A stretch of 64,000 bases of DNA. Source: M3007 sp046329435. Its GTDB lineage: Bacteria; Bacteroidota; Bacteroidia; Chitinophagales; Saprospiraceae. The notes beneath the pieces were generated by a model that worked only from the letters and a program-made list of their open reading frames with translations, ran no database searches and was not told where the DNA came from. The stretch covers positions 186,001 through 250,000 of the forward strand of contig JAXLUR010000009.1 in assembly GCA_046329435.1 (NCBI GenBank), in the 5' to 3' direction. Of this stretch, positions 25,978-35,857 are shown one piece after another. A program made the position numbers and the translations under genes. Numbering within the stretch: the first letter of the stretch is position 1; each line of letters opens with the position of its first letter.

Positions 25978-28900
25978 TTACTGCCCGGCCTTGATGTATT
26001 CTTCCACCAGGCCTTTGTAGTAGGGTTTGAGCGCAGGTGAAACGGTGCGGTACATATCGACTTCTGCGCGGCGTTTTTTCAGGTATTCTTCCAGTGCCGG
26101 CGGCAGTTTGGTCGGTTGTTGCTGGGCGGTTTGGGCCTGGCGTTGTTCGTCCTGTTCGCGTTCGCGTTCGGCGCGTTCTTCTTCGAGCAGGCGGGTCATG
26201 ATCATTTCCTGGCGTTTGAGCATTTCGTTGGTCAGGCGTTTGTTGACCAGATCGACCTCGTTTTTCTCCATTTCCTGCATGAGTTCGTCGAGCTCTTTGG
26301 AGCCCTTGCCCTGTGCCTGTTTTTGTTTTTGCAATTCGCGCAGGGCATTGCGCATGGCGGCTTGCTGGGCAGCCATTTGGGCAAATTCCTTGCTCATGGT
26401 ACCCTGGCCTTTGCCCTGTTCCATACGTTTTTTGGCATCCTGCATTTGGTCGCCGAGGCTTTTTTGGCCTTTGGTGATTTTGTCCATCGGCTTTTTGCCG
26501 CTTTTGCCTTCGCCTTCGCCCGGTTTTTGGCAAGACTGGTTGCCCGGCATATTGGCGGCCATTTCCTGCTGCATGTTGTTCATGATTTCGGAGAGCAGGA
26601 GTGCCAGGTCGTTCATGGCTTTCATGCTGCGCTGTTGCTGGTCGTTGGCGGAGCCGGTTCGGCGTTCTTCGAGTTCGGTGACGGCATCGCGGATGGCGTC
26701 TTTGACCTCGGTGACTTTGCTGGTGACCACGCCTTCGATTTTAAAATTGCGCTTGGCCAGCGCCTGCAGGCTGTCTTCGACGATTTTGAAGTCGTCCTTG
26801 ATTTTGTATTGTTGTTGGGTCAGTTCGACATAGCGCGGCGTGTTGATGGTCGTCGCGGCGATGTCTTTCATGTTTTGCTCCTGGGCGAAGGACAGGCCGA
26901 TCAGGTTTTCGAGCAATTGGCGCAGCATGGCGATGTCTTCCTCCATTTGTTCCATCTCGCCGTCCGACTGGTTTTGTTTCATCTTGTTGGCGAGGTTTTT
27001 CATTTTGTTGGAGGCCGACTTTTGCTTTTTCCCGGCTTTGTTCTTTTGTTTTTGCTCGAGTTGTTGGCCGGCGTCGTTCATGTCTTTTTTGATATCCTGC
27101 ATTTCCTGCTGGCTATCCTCGATTTTTTGCGGCCGTTTGAGTTCCTTGTTTTTCTGCTCCAGTTCTTCCTGTTTTTTCTGGATGTCGTCCATTTTCTTGT
27201 TCAGTTCCTCCTGTTTTTTCTGGAGTTCCTCGTCCGATTTCTGGCCGTCTTTTTGTTCGCCTTCCTTGTTCTGGTCGTCCTTGTTCTGGTCATCGTTTGG
27301 TTGTTCCGTCTCTTTATTGAGATCGTCCTGTTCTTTGGCCAGTTCTTCCAGTTTATCGATTTGCTGCTGGAGCATATTTTCCACTTCCAGTTGTTTGTAG
27401 AGTTCCTGGAGGCGATCGAGTTCTTTGTTGAGTTCCTCGTTATTGAGCTGCATTTGCTCCATTTTGTCGAGCATTTCCTCCTTGTTCATTTCCTGGAGCA
27501 GTTTTTCGATCTCTTCCATGAGTTGTTTTTGCTCGGGAGAGAGGGCTTCTTCCATCAGTTTTTCGAGTTGTTCCTCTTTTTTCTGAAGATCCTCGTTTTG
27601 CTGCTGGTTCATCTCCTGTTGTTGCTGGCGATTCTCCTGGAAGTTCTGCTGGGCCTGCTGGAGTTGTTGCTGGATTTGTTTTTGGCGTTCGAGCAGGCGT
27701 TCGAGTTCCTTGCGCGACTGCCAGTCGAGGTTTTTTTGCTGCAGCACTTTGTCGCGCAGTTTTTTCATTTCCTCGTTCACTTTGGCGCTTTCGCGCAGGG
27801 CTTTTTCGAGGTCTTGTTTGATTTGTTCGGAGTTTTCGGCCTGTTGTTTTTCCACTTCGGCCAGGGAGGGCATGCGCCACTGCATGAGGGCGGTTCGGGC
27901 CGTTTTGGAGCCGTTGACGGCGTCGTTGTCGCCTACTTCGAAGTAGTAAGTGATCTCGTCGCCCGGCGCCAGTTCGATATTGCGAAGGTCCCAGTTATGT
28001 TCGTACTGGATTTGTTTGCCGGCCGGTTTGTTGAGTTTCAGGGTGCTCAGCGGCAATTGTCCGCCCTTGGCCTTTTTAATTTGATAATTAAAAGTCAGGT
28101 TGAGCAGGCCGTAGTCGTCGGAGGCATCGCCGGCGAAAAAGATCATCCGCTTGTTGGTGCTGTCGCGGAATTCTTCGACGGAAATCTGCGGATGCTGGTC
28201 GGGGATAACCGTCACGGTGTAGGCCACCGAATCGCCGTTGGGCAGCAGTTCGTTGGCGATGTAGATTTTATAGGGTTCGTCTTTGAGTGCGCGGCGGTTG
28301 AAGGAAAACAGTTCGTCGTCGAAGCGTTTGGCTTCGGTGGACGCTTCGTTGCCGAAGCGCATGCTGAGGTGGTCGGTGTTTTGTACGTTGAACACCCAGC
28401 CGATATTGGTGCCTTGCGGGATGACCAGATCGCCCACGTTGGAGAGTTCTTCGTTGGGTCGGCCCAGGTAGCCCGGATAGTTGAGTTTGACGTTGAAAGA
28501 CAGGATATTGGGTTTGCGCAGCACATTCAGCTGATACTCGCGGCTTTCGACGGCGCCGGAGAACAGGTTGAATTTCGCGTCTTGCTGAACATTGGTGAAT
28601 TTGTAGGAAAACTCGTTGGCAGCGTCCTTGCTCAGGCGGTATTGCACTTTGCCGAGGTTGATAAACACCTCGTTGGGCAGGGTTTGGCCTTCCACCCTGA
28701 CCTTGAGCACGTAGTCGGAAAACTGCACGGCACGCAGGCTGTCGGTATTGAGGATGAAACGGAAAGGCGCGGGTTTTTCAAAAGCTTTGTTGCTGTTCCA
28801 GAGGCGGTAGGCGCCTTCGCGCAGGATGTTGGGCGCACCGAGGAAGAGAAAAAGAAGCAACAAAACCGGCGGAAGCGCGTAGCGCAGGTATTTGCGGTTG

Positions 28901-29358
28901 CTGCGCAGGTCGATGGCCATTTTGAAGGGCACGAGTTTGATCTCCTCGCTCTTCTGATTGATCGAGGCGTTGATCAGCTCGGCGTAAATGGCGTTGCTGC
29001 TCTGCTGTTTGAGTTGCAGAATATTGAGCAGTTTGTCTTTTACATCGGCGAAATGCTGGCCGATAATCTGCGCCGCCTGTTCGTGGCTGATGACTTTTCC
29101 AAGGTGAAAATAGTGCATCAGCGGCAGCGCGACCCAGCGGTACAAAGCTCCGCCGCTGACGAGCAGGAAGCCCCAGAGCATGCCCGTCCGAACCCTGGAA
29201 TTAAAGTAAAAGTAATACTCCAGCACGTTCAGCACAATGAACAAGCCGAGCACCAGGCCCACGGTATAGAGGGCGCCGCGCAGCAGCTGGTTGACGTAGT
29301 ACTTGCGGATAAAACCGTCGAGCTTTTCGATGAGCAGTGAATAATTGTCGCGCACCAT
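25978..29358 (-). CDS. DUF4175 family membrane protein with long charged coiled coil
   Basis: The protein is 1126 residues. Two N-terminal membrane segments (about 25-70) and another near 160-180 anchor it in the inner membrane. A beta-rich extracytoplasmic region follows to about residue 480. After that comes a very long Gln/Lys/Glu-rich region (about 490-870) dominated by QQ, EE and KK runs that must form extended coiled coil. The last 250 residues are Gly/Lys/Met-rich (QKSLGDQMQDAKKRMEQGKG) and then ERERE. This fits DUF4175, a Bacteroidota envelope family of unknown role. It does not share a clear operon with its neighbours. Confidence 0.85.
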   Translation of the reverse strand: MVRDNYSLLIEKLDGFIRKYYVNQLLRGALYTVGLVLGLFIVLNVLEYYFYFNSRVRTGMLWGFLLVSGGALYRWVALPLMHYFHLGKVISHEQAAQIIGQHFADVKDKLLNILQLKQQSSNAIYAELINASINQKSEEIKLVPFKMAIDLRSNRKYLRYALPPVLLLLFLFLGAPNILREGAYRLWNSNKAFEKPAPFRFILNTDSLRAVQFSDYVLKVRVEGQTLPNEVFINLGKVQYRLSKDAANEFSYKFTNVQQDAKFNLFSGAVESREYQLNVLRKPNILSFNVKLNYPGYLGRPNEELSNVGDLVIPQGTNIGWVFNVQNTDHLSMRFGNEASTEAKRFDDELFSFNRRALKDEPYKIYIANELLPNGDSVAYTVTVIPDQHPQISVEEFRDSTNKRMIFFAGDASDDYGLLNLTFNYQIKKAKGGQLPLSTLKLNKPAGKQIQYEHNWDLRNIELAPGDEITYYFEVGDNDAVNGSKTARTALMQWRMPSLAEVEKQQAENSEQIKQDLEKALRESAKVNEEMKKLRDKVLQQKNLDWQSRKELERLLERQKQIQQQLQQAQQNFQENRQQQQEMNQQQNEDLQKKEEQLEKLMEEALSPEQKQLMEEIEKLLQEMNKEEMLDKMEQMQLNNEELNKELDRLQELYKQLEVENMLQQQIDKLEELAKEQDDLNKETEQPNDDQNKDDQNKEGEQKDGQKSDEELQKKQEELNKKMDDIQKKQEELEQKNKELKRPQKIEDSQQEMQDIKKDMNDAGQQLEQKQKNKAGKKQKSASNKMKNLANKMKQNQSDGEMEQMEEDIAMLRQLLENLIGLSFAQEQNMKDIAATTINTPRYVELTQQQYKIKDDFKIVEDSLQALAKRNFKIEGVVTSKVTEVKDAIRDAVTELEERRTGSANDQQQRSMKAMNDLALLLSEIMNNMQQEMAANMPGNQSCQKPGEGEGKSGKKPMDKITKGQKSLGDQMQDAKKRMEQGKGQGTMSKEFAQMAAQQAAMRNALRELQKQKQAQGKGSKELDELMQEMEKNEVDLVNKRLTNEMLKRQEMIMTRLLEEERAEREREQDEQRQAQTAQQQPTKLPPALEEYLKKRRAEVDMYRTVSPALKPYYKGLVEEYIKAGQ

Positions 29359-29482
29359 AATTCCAGGATTGAAAATTGTCGGCTAAAGTTGTGGTCAAGC
29401 CGGCGTATTAAAACGAGTTTTCCACAAAAAGGTTATAAAACGACTGTTTTTAACCGGTTTGCGGGGGTAAATTTCAAACAAC

Positions 29483-29532
29483 AGGGCGGAGGCTGCGGAG
29501 CCCTTCCGGTTACTCGTTGCAGCCTCCGCCCT
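29483..29532 (-). terminator. Intrinsic terminator of cysS
   Basis: A 14-bp stem AGGGCGGAGGCTGC / GCAGCCTCCGCCCT (29483-29496 and 29519-29532) is followed on the minus strand by a T/G-rich tail (TGTTGTTTG). It lies 20 bases past the cysS stop. Confidence 0.7.
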
Positions 29533-29552
29533 TTACAATAGTCGCCTTGGGT

Positions 29553-31061
29553 TCAGGCGCGGCTCCAGGTCACGCCGTCTTTGCCGTCTTTCACCGTGAT
29601 GCCGGCGGCCGCCAGCGCATCGCGGATTTTGTCGCTCGTGGCCCAGTCTTTCTGGGTGCGGGCTTCGGCGCGGATGTCGAGGATGAGGCGCATGAGGTTT
29701 TCCACGGTCTGGTTGTCGGCGCCTGCACTGGCTTCGTCCTGCAAGCCGAGAATATCGAACAGGAAGGTTTGGAAAGCCGTTTTGAGGCGTTCGATCACCC
29801 AGGGCGAGAGGGCGCCTGCGGGCAGCTGCGCGTTGGCGTATTTGTGCACGTAGCTGCCCAGTTCGTTGAGGGCGGCCAGCACGATGGCGGTGTTGAAATC
29901 GTCGTCGAGCCCCTCGTACGCTTCTTCAATGGCGGCCAGCACGGCGCGGTCGGTGTCGCTTTCGGAGCCGTCGTAATCGGCAGCATCCACCGCCAGGCTT
30001 TGCAGCAACTGATTGGTATCCATCAGTTTGCGGTAACCTTTTTCGGCGGCCTGCAGGGCCTCGTCGGTGATGTCGAGCGTGCTGCGGTAGTGGGCCATGA
30101 GCATAAAAAAGCGCACCACCATCGGCGAATAACCCTTGCTGACGTGGGGGCTGTCGCCGCTGAACAGCTCGTGGGGCGTGATGGTATTGCCGTCCGATTT
30201 GGACATTTTTTTGCCGTTGAGCAGCAGCATGTTGGCGTGCAGCCAGAAGCGGGCCGGGGTGCAGCCGCAGGCGCCGAAATTTTGCGCCACCTCGTTTTCG
30301 TGGTGGGGAAATTTCAGGTCGGTGCCGCCGCCGTGAATGTCGAAGGTCTGGCCGAGGTATTTGGTGCTCATGGCGCTGCACTCGAGGTGCCAGCCAGGGA
30401 AACCGACCGACCAGGGGCTGTTCCAGACCATAATGTCTTGCGGACGGGCTTTCATCCAGATGGCGAAGTCGGCCGGATGGTCTTTTTCGTCCTGGTTTTT
30501 GAGCGCGCGGGTTTCGGCAAAAAGGTCTTCCACCACGCGGCCGCTCACCGAGCCGTACACACCCGGGTTGGTTTCGATGAATTTGCGCACGTTGAAATAC
30601 ACCGAGCCGTTGCGTTCGTAAGCCAGGCCGTTTTTGAGGATGGCCTGTACCATTTCGATCTGCTCGGGAATGTGGCCCGTGGCGCGCGGTTCGATGCTTG
30701 GCGGCAGGGTGTTGAAGATGCGCATCATGTCGTGAAAGCCCAGCGTGTATTTCTGCGCCACTTCCATGGGTTCGAGTTGCGCGACGCGGGAGCCTTTGGC
30801 CATGCGGTCTTCGCCGTCGTCGGTCAGGTGACCTACGTCGGTGATGTTGCGCACGTAACGCACCCTGTAGCCCAGGTGGCGGAAATAGCGGTGGATGACA
30901 TCAAAGCTGACATACGTGCGGCAGTTGCCCAGGTGGGCGTCGGAGTACACGGTCGGGCCGCACACATACATGCCGATATGGCCGGGTTCGGCGGGTTCGA
31001 AAAGTTCTTTCTGACCACTGAGGGTGTTATAGATCTTGAGCGGGCGTTGTTCGATTGTCAT
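29553..31061 (-). CDS. cysS: Cysteinyl-tRNA synthetase
   Basis: The protein is 502 residues from MTIEQRPLKIYN at 31061. Class I synthetase motifs are HLGN (43-46) and KKMSKSDGNT. Zn-binding Cys34 is in VCGPTVY, with others in WHLECSAMS and HGGGTDLKFPHHENE. It charges tRNA-Cys. A TACCTTTG box (31074-31067 on the coding strand) lies right at the start codon, so the message may be leaderless or nearly so. Confidence 0.95.
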   Translation of the reverse strand: MTIEQRPLKIYNTLSGQKELFEPAEPGHIGMYVCGPTVYSDAHLGNCRTYVSFDVIHRYFRHLGYRVRYVRNITDVGHLTDDGEDRMAKGSRVAQLEPMEVAQKYTLGFHDMMRIFNTLPPSIEPRATGHIPEQIEMVQAILKNGLAYERNGSVYFNVRKFIETNPGVYGSVSGRVVEDLFAETRALKNQDEKDHPADFAIWMKARPQDIMVWNSPWSVGFPGWHLECSAMSTKYLGQTFDIHGGGTDLKFPHHENEVAQNFGACGCTPARFWLHANMLLLNGKKMSKSDGNTITPHELFSGDSPHVSKGYSPMVVRFFMLMAHYRSTLDITDEALQAAEKGYRKLMDTNQLLQSLAVDAADYDGSESDTDRAVLAAIEEAYEGLDDDFNTAIVLAALNELGSYVHKYANAQLPAGALSPWVIERLKTAFQTFLFDILGLQDEASAGADNQTVENLMRLILDIRAEARTQKDWATSDKIRDALAAAGITVKDGKDGVTWSRA

Positions 31062-31180
31062 GGGTGCAAAGGTAGGAAAGGAATTGCAGACAGAAAATCG
31101 CAACCAAGCGCGCCTGGGCCGCCGATTTGTCTCTACTTTCCCAGCATCAAAACCAAAATTTATTTCAAAAAATTCCATTC

Positions 31181-32092
31181 ATGCACCGCCGCAATTTTGT
31201 CAAAAGCACCCTGGCCCTCAGCGCCGCCCCTGCCGCCCTTTTTGCCGCCGGCGAACAACCGGCAGCCGCCGCCGGTCAGCCCTTCCGCCTTCGCTACGCC
31301 CCGCACGACGGCATGTTCCGCCAGTCGGCCGGCCCCGACATCCTCGACCAGCTGCGTTTTATGGCCGATCAGGGTTTTAACGCCTTCGAAGACAACGGCA
31401 TGAGCGGCCGCGAACCCGCCCAACAAGAGAAAATGGGCGCCCTCATGAACCAACTCGGCATCGCCATGGGCGTGTTCGTGGCCCATAAAATTTACTGGTC
31501 AGAGCCCAACCTCGCCTCCGGCAACAAAGACAAACGCGAAGAATTCCTGCGCGACATCCGCAACGCCGTCGAGGTCGCCAAACGCTGCAACGCCAAGTGG
31601 ATGACCGTCGTTCCGGGCTACGTCGATCTGCATCTCGCCAAAGATTTCCAAACCGCCCATGTGGTCGAATCGCTGCGCCGCGCCGCCGATATCCTCGAAC
31701 CGCACGGCCTCGTCATGGTGCTCGAACCGCTCAATTTTCGCGACCACCCCGGCCAGTTCCTGACCGATATACCCCAAACTTACCTGATCTGCAAAGCCGT
31801 GAACAGCCTTTCGTGCAAGATCCTGTACGACCTCTACCACATGCAAATCCAGCATGGCAACCTCATCCCCAACATCGACGCGGCCTGGGACGAAATCGCC
31901 TATTTCCAGATCGGCGACAACCCCGGCCGCAAGGAACCGACTACCGGCGAAATCAACTACAAAAACGTGTTCAAACACATTCACGAGAAAGGCTATGCCG
32001 GTATTCTCGGCATGGAACACGGCAATTCAAAAGAAGGAAAAGACGGTGAAATGGCGGTAATCAAAGCCTACCGGGAAGTGGACAGTTTTTAA
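31181..32092 (+). CDS. Hydroxypyruvate isomerase-like TIM-barrel protein with Tat-type signal
   Basis: The protein is 303 residues from ATG 31181. The first 25 residues (MHRRNFVKSTLALSAAPAAL) carry a twin-arginine pattern, so export is likely. Barrel motifs of the sugar phosphate isomerase/epimerase (AP endonuclease 2) family are visible: VLEPLNFRDHPGQFL, YDLYHMQIQHGNL, QIGDNPGRKEPTTGEINY and GMEHGN. The metal-binding Glu, Asp, His and Glu of the family appear in these strands. The substrate is likely a ketose or hydroxypyruvate-like acid. Confidence 0.85.
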   Translation: MHRRNFVKSTLALSAAPAALFAAGEQPAAAAGQPFRLRYAPHDGMFRQSAGPDILDQLRFMADQGFNAFEDNGMSGREPAQQEKMGALMNQLGIAMGVFVAHKIYWSEPNLASGNKDKREEFLRDIRNAVEVAKRCNAKWMTVVPGYVDLHLAKDFQTAHVVESLRRAADILEPHGLVMVLEPLNFRDHPGQFLTDIPQTYLICKAVNSLSCKILYDLYHMQIQHGNLIPNIDAAWDEIAYFQIGDNPGRKEPTTGEINYKNVFKHIHEKGYAGILGMEHGNSKEGKDGEMAVIKAYREVDSF

Positions 32093-32096
32093 AACG

Positions 32097-33635
32097 TCAC
32101 TCTTTTCTTTTCAGCAACAACTGCTGCCGGGTAACGCCTGCCGCCTCGATGTGCAAAAAATACACCCCCTCGGGCAGCCCCTCCAGCGGCACGACCAGGG
32201 GCGCTACGGGCGCATCCCAAACCCAACTTCGGCTGAACTGCCCGGTCGCGGCATACAGGCTGAGGCGCATGGGCGCGGGATAAAACGCGGGTTGAAACTG
32301 CACGTACAGCCAGTCGGACGCCGGGTTGGGGTAAACCAGCACTTCGGGCAATGATAGGCCCGGCTCCTCCGCCGCGCTCAGCAGGCCGGCGATCTGGCTC
32401 AGCGTGCTGTCGCCCCGCAGGCCCAGAAATGGTTTGATGCCATAGGGCGTATGGCTGTCGATGGTTTGGGTAAAGCCGTTGTGAAAATCGGCCACGTCGT
32501 AGCCGTAATCGAGGGTGCGGTACACGTCGGCCACGGCGGCCGGGGTGATGAGCTGGTGCAGACTGTCGATGCGCGGAAAGATGGAGTCGGGAAGTACGAT
32601 CAGCCGCGTGAGCGTATCGAGGTAGCGAATGTATTGTTCGCGGAAAGCCGGCACAGCCAGCAATTGCGTGGCGAGGGGGCGCGGCATGTCGGGGTGATGC
32701 CATTCCAGGGCATTCCGCCGTGCCCAGTCGATGTTCAGCCAATCGACGCCGAAGGTATTATCGGTGTCGTAGGTGATAAATTCGAAACGGCCGGTGGCTG
32801 GATTATCGTAGAGGTAGTAATTGTTCTGGAGGTAAAAATAGTCGTCCCAGTTGCCCGTCGCCACGTCGATGGCATAGGCTTTGAGCGCCTGGTCGACGTT
32901 CAGAATCTGGCTGATTTCGGCGGGGTAATCGGCGTCAACGGGTTGGTTGAGCGCGGTGATGAGGGTGACCAAACGGCTGTAATCGTCTTCTATTTCGTTG
33001 GTTTTCAGGTCGTAGGCGCGTTCTTCGGGGTTGTTGAGGAGGTTTTTGTAGGTCTGTTCGTTGGGACCCAGGTAGGCGAGACTGGCCGGCCAGGTGCATT
33101 TGTAGAGGTTGCCGTCGTTGTCGGGGTAGGTACGGCCCAGCCATTGTTTGTCGAGTTCTTCGATGTTGGTGTACAGGCCCCGGTATTGCTGGTTGATGTA
33201 GAGCCGTACGAAAGCCGCGCGGCGTTCGGGCATGCCGGCTTTTTTCCAGACTTCGTAGAACAGTTTTTCGCGCACCAGGGTCGGGTCGTTGTGTTGGGCG
33301 CGCAGGCTGAGTTTGCGCACGCCCTGGTATTCGCGGCCCGGCGCGTATTCGTTGAAGCTGATTTTGAATGATTTTTTGGCCGCGGCCAGCGAGGTGTTGC
33401 CGCGCAGGCGCAGGCCCGCGTCGTCGAGGGTATCGCGGGTGGCGCCGTCGTCGAAGATGAACCGGGCACGGTAGTAATGCTCGTTTTCCTGGGTGACGAT
33501 GAGCTGCTGGAGCGAATCAGCGGGCAATTCGAGGTAGATTGCTCCGACGATGCGGTCGTCGTAGAGGGCGTTGGATTGGGCAATCAAGACGCTCGATAGG
33601 CCGAGGAAGCATGCAAGTAATGCGTGGTTTTTCAT
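32097..33635 (-). CDS. CotH kinase-family secreted protein with T9SS sorting domain
   Basis: The protein is 512 residues from MKNHALLACFLGL at 33635; the longer upstream frame has no signal peptide. The CotH fold is supported by LRLRGNTSLAAAKKSFKISF, RKLSLRAQHNDPTLVREKLFYE and YINQQYRGLYTNIEELDKQWL (about 150-180), then the Asp-rich FITYDTDNTFG. The C-terminus has VYPNPASDWLYVQF and ends near RQQLLLKRKE, a type A sorting domain. It is probably a surface-exposed kinase-like protein. Confidence 0.85.
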   Translation of the reverse strand: MKNHALLACFLGLSSVLIAQSNALYDDRIVGAIYLELPADSLQQLIVTQENEHYYRARFIFDDGATRDTLDDAGLRLRGNTSLAAAKKSFKISFNEYAPGREYQGVRKLSLRAQHNDPTLVREKLFYEVWKKAGMPERRAAFVRLYINQQYRGLYTNIEELDKQWLGRTYPDNDGNLYKCTWPASLAYLGPNEQTYKNLLNNPEERAYDLKTNEIEDDYSRLVTLITALNQPVDADYPAEISQILNVDQALKAYAIDVATGNWDDYFYLQNNYYLYDNPATGRFEFITYDTDNTFGVDWLNIDWARRNALEWHHPDMPRPLATQLLAVPAFREQYIRYLDTLTRLIVLPDSIFPRIDSLHQLITPAAVADVYRTLDYGYDVADFHNGFTQTIDSHTPYGIKPFLGLRGDSTLSQIAGLLSAAEEPGLSLPEVLVYPNPASDWLYVQFQPAFYPAPMRLSLYAATGQFSRSWVWDAPVAPLVVPLEGLPEGVYFLHIEAAGVTRQQLLLKRKE

Positions 33636-33723
33636 GGCCGTGAAGTTATGCGACTGCTCCGGAATACTCCGCACAAGCAGAATATCGAATCGACAACTAT
33701 GCTGTGCAGCAAGGGGTATAAAT

Positions 33724-34167
33724 TTATTTTTTTCCGTAAAAATCGTACAATGAAGAGGCCATGGAGAAAAACGTGAGATGGAAAGCCGCCGAGTCCTGAT
33801 AGGGATAATGTACCAGCGACCAACCGCCGTGAGGATGCGCGTAACTCCAAACCGAGCTCGAATCATGTGTGGCTGCCAAAGCGATCCGCACATTGGCATT
33901 CGGTGACTGAGGGCCGTAAATTCCGAATACCTGAATACTGTCGTTGGCAAGGGCTGTCACCGTCAGGTCGGCTGGTGTGGAAGTTTCGTTGTCGGGGTTA
34001 AAGGTTTGATGAATCAGGATACCGTGATAGATGCCGGCAGCTTGCTCATTGGAAGGTAAAGATGGAGGCGGAACAACCGGAGGATCAGGCTCGTTCGGGG
34101 TTTCATTTTTTTCGCATCCTGAGGCCAGGGCGCAGAGCAGCAGCAAGAAGGCAGAAATTCTTAACAT
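33724..34167 (-). CDS. Hypothetical lipoprotein
   Basis: The protein is 147 residues. The lipobox LASGC (14-18) is clear, followed by a Pro-rich linker (PDPPVVPPPSLPS). The remaining 100 residues are a beta-rich domain that I do not recognise. It sits among secreted T9SS proteins on the same strand. Confidence 0.7.
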   Translation of the reverse strand: MLRISAFLLLLCALASGCEKNETPNEPDPPVVPPPSLPSNEQAAGIYHGILIHQTFNPDNETSTPADLTVTALANDSIQVFGIYGPQSPNANVRIALAATHDSSSVWSYAHPHGGWSLVHYPYQDSAAFHLTFFSMASSLYDFYGKK

Positions 34168-34294
34168 GGAATTTCGTTTTTTAAGGTTAACGAGCGCCGC
34201 TTACGATTCGCCGCTGATAGATTATGCTCCGCCATGTCGGGGATTGGCGTAAGCGGAAAAATATTATTTACATTTATTCTCCTTGAAAGTATTA

Positions 34295-35797
34295 TTAATG
34301 CAATACCAATTTCCCCCCGGCCAGCATTTCCCCCGCGGCCGTGATTTGCCAATAATAAATCCCCGAAGCGAGGCCGGCCAGCAAGAGGGTTTCCTGACGA
34401 TCGCCGCCCGGCAGGCGCTGTTGCAGTGCCAGGCGCCCCATAGCATCGTATAATTGAAATTCCGCCCCGCCGGGAAGTGAATAGCGAACATAAGCCTGTC
34501 CAGAAGCCGGATTGGGAAACACCGCCGGAGCCGGTACGGGCGCTGCGGGCCGCGCGGCCGAAGGCTGGCACAGCAGCGTATCGATGCAGCCGTCGGGCGT
34601 CACTTTGATGATCCAGCCGTAGAACTGACCATTGATATAGGAGTTGCCGCCGGCCACGATGCTGCCGCTCGACAAAAAATCCACCCCGCCGAACACATTG
34701 TCGTCGATGCCACTTTGGTAAGGAATGGTACTCAGGTCGGCCCGCGCCCAGATGCTGTCGCCCTCGGGCGTGAACTTGTACAGCCAGCCGTAGAGGTGAG
34801 CGTTCAGGTCGGCCAGGTCGTAGGGCGCTACCCGGCCGGCGCCAATGTAATTGCCGTCGGGCGTGGGTTTCATGTCGTGCCAGATGCTGAACGAGGAATG
34901 GGCCGGGCCAAAACGCTTTATCCACTCTATTTGCAGGTCGTCGTCAAATTTGATCAGCGTGGGTTGCAACTGGTAATCATCCCATTGGTTGTAACCTGAA
35001 AAAGTCCTCGAAAAAGCGATGTACCCTCCACTCGGTACAATTTCCAAATCAAATATACCCATTGCCAGTAAATCGTCTGATCCCGACCAGTTCACCTGTA
35101 TCTGCCCGTTGGAGTCGATCATCCATATTTTCAAACGAGTATCTTCAACAATCGAAAAATCAGGTGCGTTCGCCCCGGTTATTGCGAATAAACTGTCATT
35201 TAGTTGCGTAATTCCCAGCATAATGTCGTCTTGCTCGTACTGGCCGTAATAATGAAACCACAAGGTATTTCCTTCGTTGTCGATACGCCTTGCAAAAGCA
35301 TCGTACTTGTGGTTAGGCCGCTGAACAATGCCTGCAAGCAGATAGCCATCCGACAATGAAATCAATCCTTTGTAAAAGACTGTGAGATTAAGCGTGTCTT
35401 TAAATTCAAAAACTGTCTGCAGTGAAAGATTGCTATCAAATACATAAAGAGCATCACTGTTTCGGAATAGAACACCCGTGAGGAAAGCATACTGATCGGC
35501 TTTATTTTTGACCAAATTTCCCCCTACATCAAGAATATCTCCGAGAGAATCTTCGAATATCTCGTAATTAATAGTTTGTCCGTTTGAATCAATCCGACCG
35601 ACAAGTGCACTTTTAATAAATGGCGAGTCCGGGGTATTAGCATAGCCGACAAAGACGATTGTATCGTTGTCTACAAGGATAGTTTTGAACTGATTGATCC
35701 CTAAGTTAAAATCATAGGATTCGTTCCATCCTGCTTGTGCGCTAAGTGAACCATTGTGCAACAGGACAAAAAATAACGCAACAGTAAGCTTATTCAC
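34295..35797 (-). CDS. Secreted T9SS cargo protein with beta-propeller-like repeats
   Basis: The protein is 500 residues from a GTG start at 35797; a signal peptide follows (LTVALFFVLLHNGSLSAQA). Repeated strands such as ARRIDNEGNTLW, MIDSNGQIQVNWSG and LYKFTPEGDSIWA recall the secreted propeller proteins with W-rich strands found in this phylum. The end has AVFPNPASGQAYVRYSLPGG, a T9SS sorting domain. The first two-thirds is less G/C-rich than the sorting domain, suggesting a mosaic gene. Ligand or function unknown. Confidence 0.8.
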   Translation of the reverse strand: MNKLTVALFFVLLHNGSLSAQAGWNESYDFNLGINQFKTILVDNDTIVFVGYANTPDSPFIKSALVGRIDSNGQTINYEIFEDSLGDILDVGGNLVKNKADQYAFLTGVLFRNSDALYVFDSNLSLQTVFEFKDTLNLTVFYKGLISLSDGYLLAGIVQRPNHKYDAFARRIDNEGNTLWFHYYGQYEQDDIMLGITQLNDSLFAITGANAPDFSIVEDTRLKIWMIDSNGQIQVNWSGSDDLLAMGIFDLEIVPSGGYIAFSRTFSGYNQWDDYQLQPTLIKFDDDLQIEWIKRFGPAHSSFSIWHDMKPTPDGNYIGAGRVAPYDLADLNAHLYGWLYKFTPEGDSIWARADLSTIPYQSGIDDNVFGGVDFLSSGSIVAGGNSYINGQFYGWIIKVTPDGCIDTLLCQPSAARPAAPVPAPAVFPNPASGQAYVRYSLPGGAEFQLYDAMGRLALQQRLPGGDRQETLLLAGLASGIYYWQITAAGEMLAGGKLVLH

Positions 35798-35857
35798 TTT
35801 GTTACATTTTATAAGATGAACAGTAAATACCGATATTCCGCAATGGCCTCGAAATCA

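Noticed and set aside
26116..29340. A 1074-codon open frame opposite the DUF4175 gene
   Set aside because: It is antisense to a convincing protein. The open frame results from the biased Gln/Lys/Glu codons; its translation is monotonous Phe/Leu/Val with no recognisable domain.
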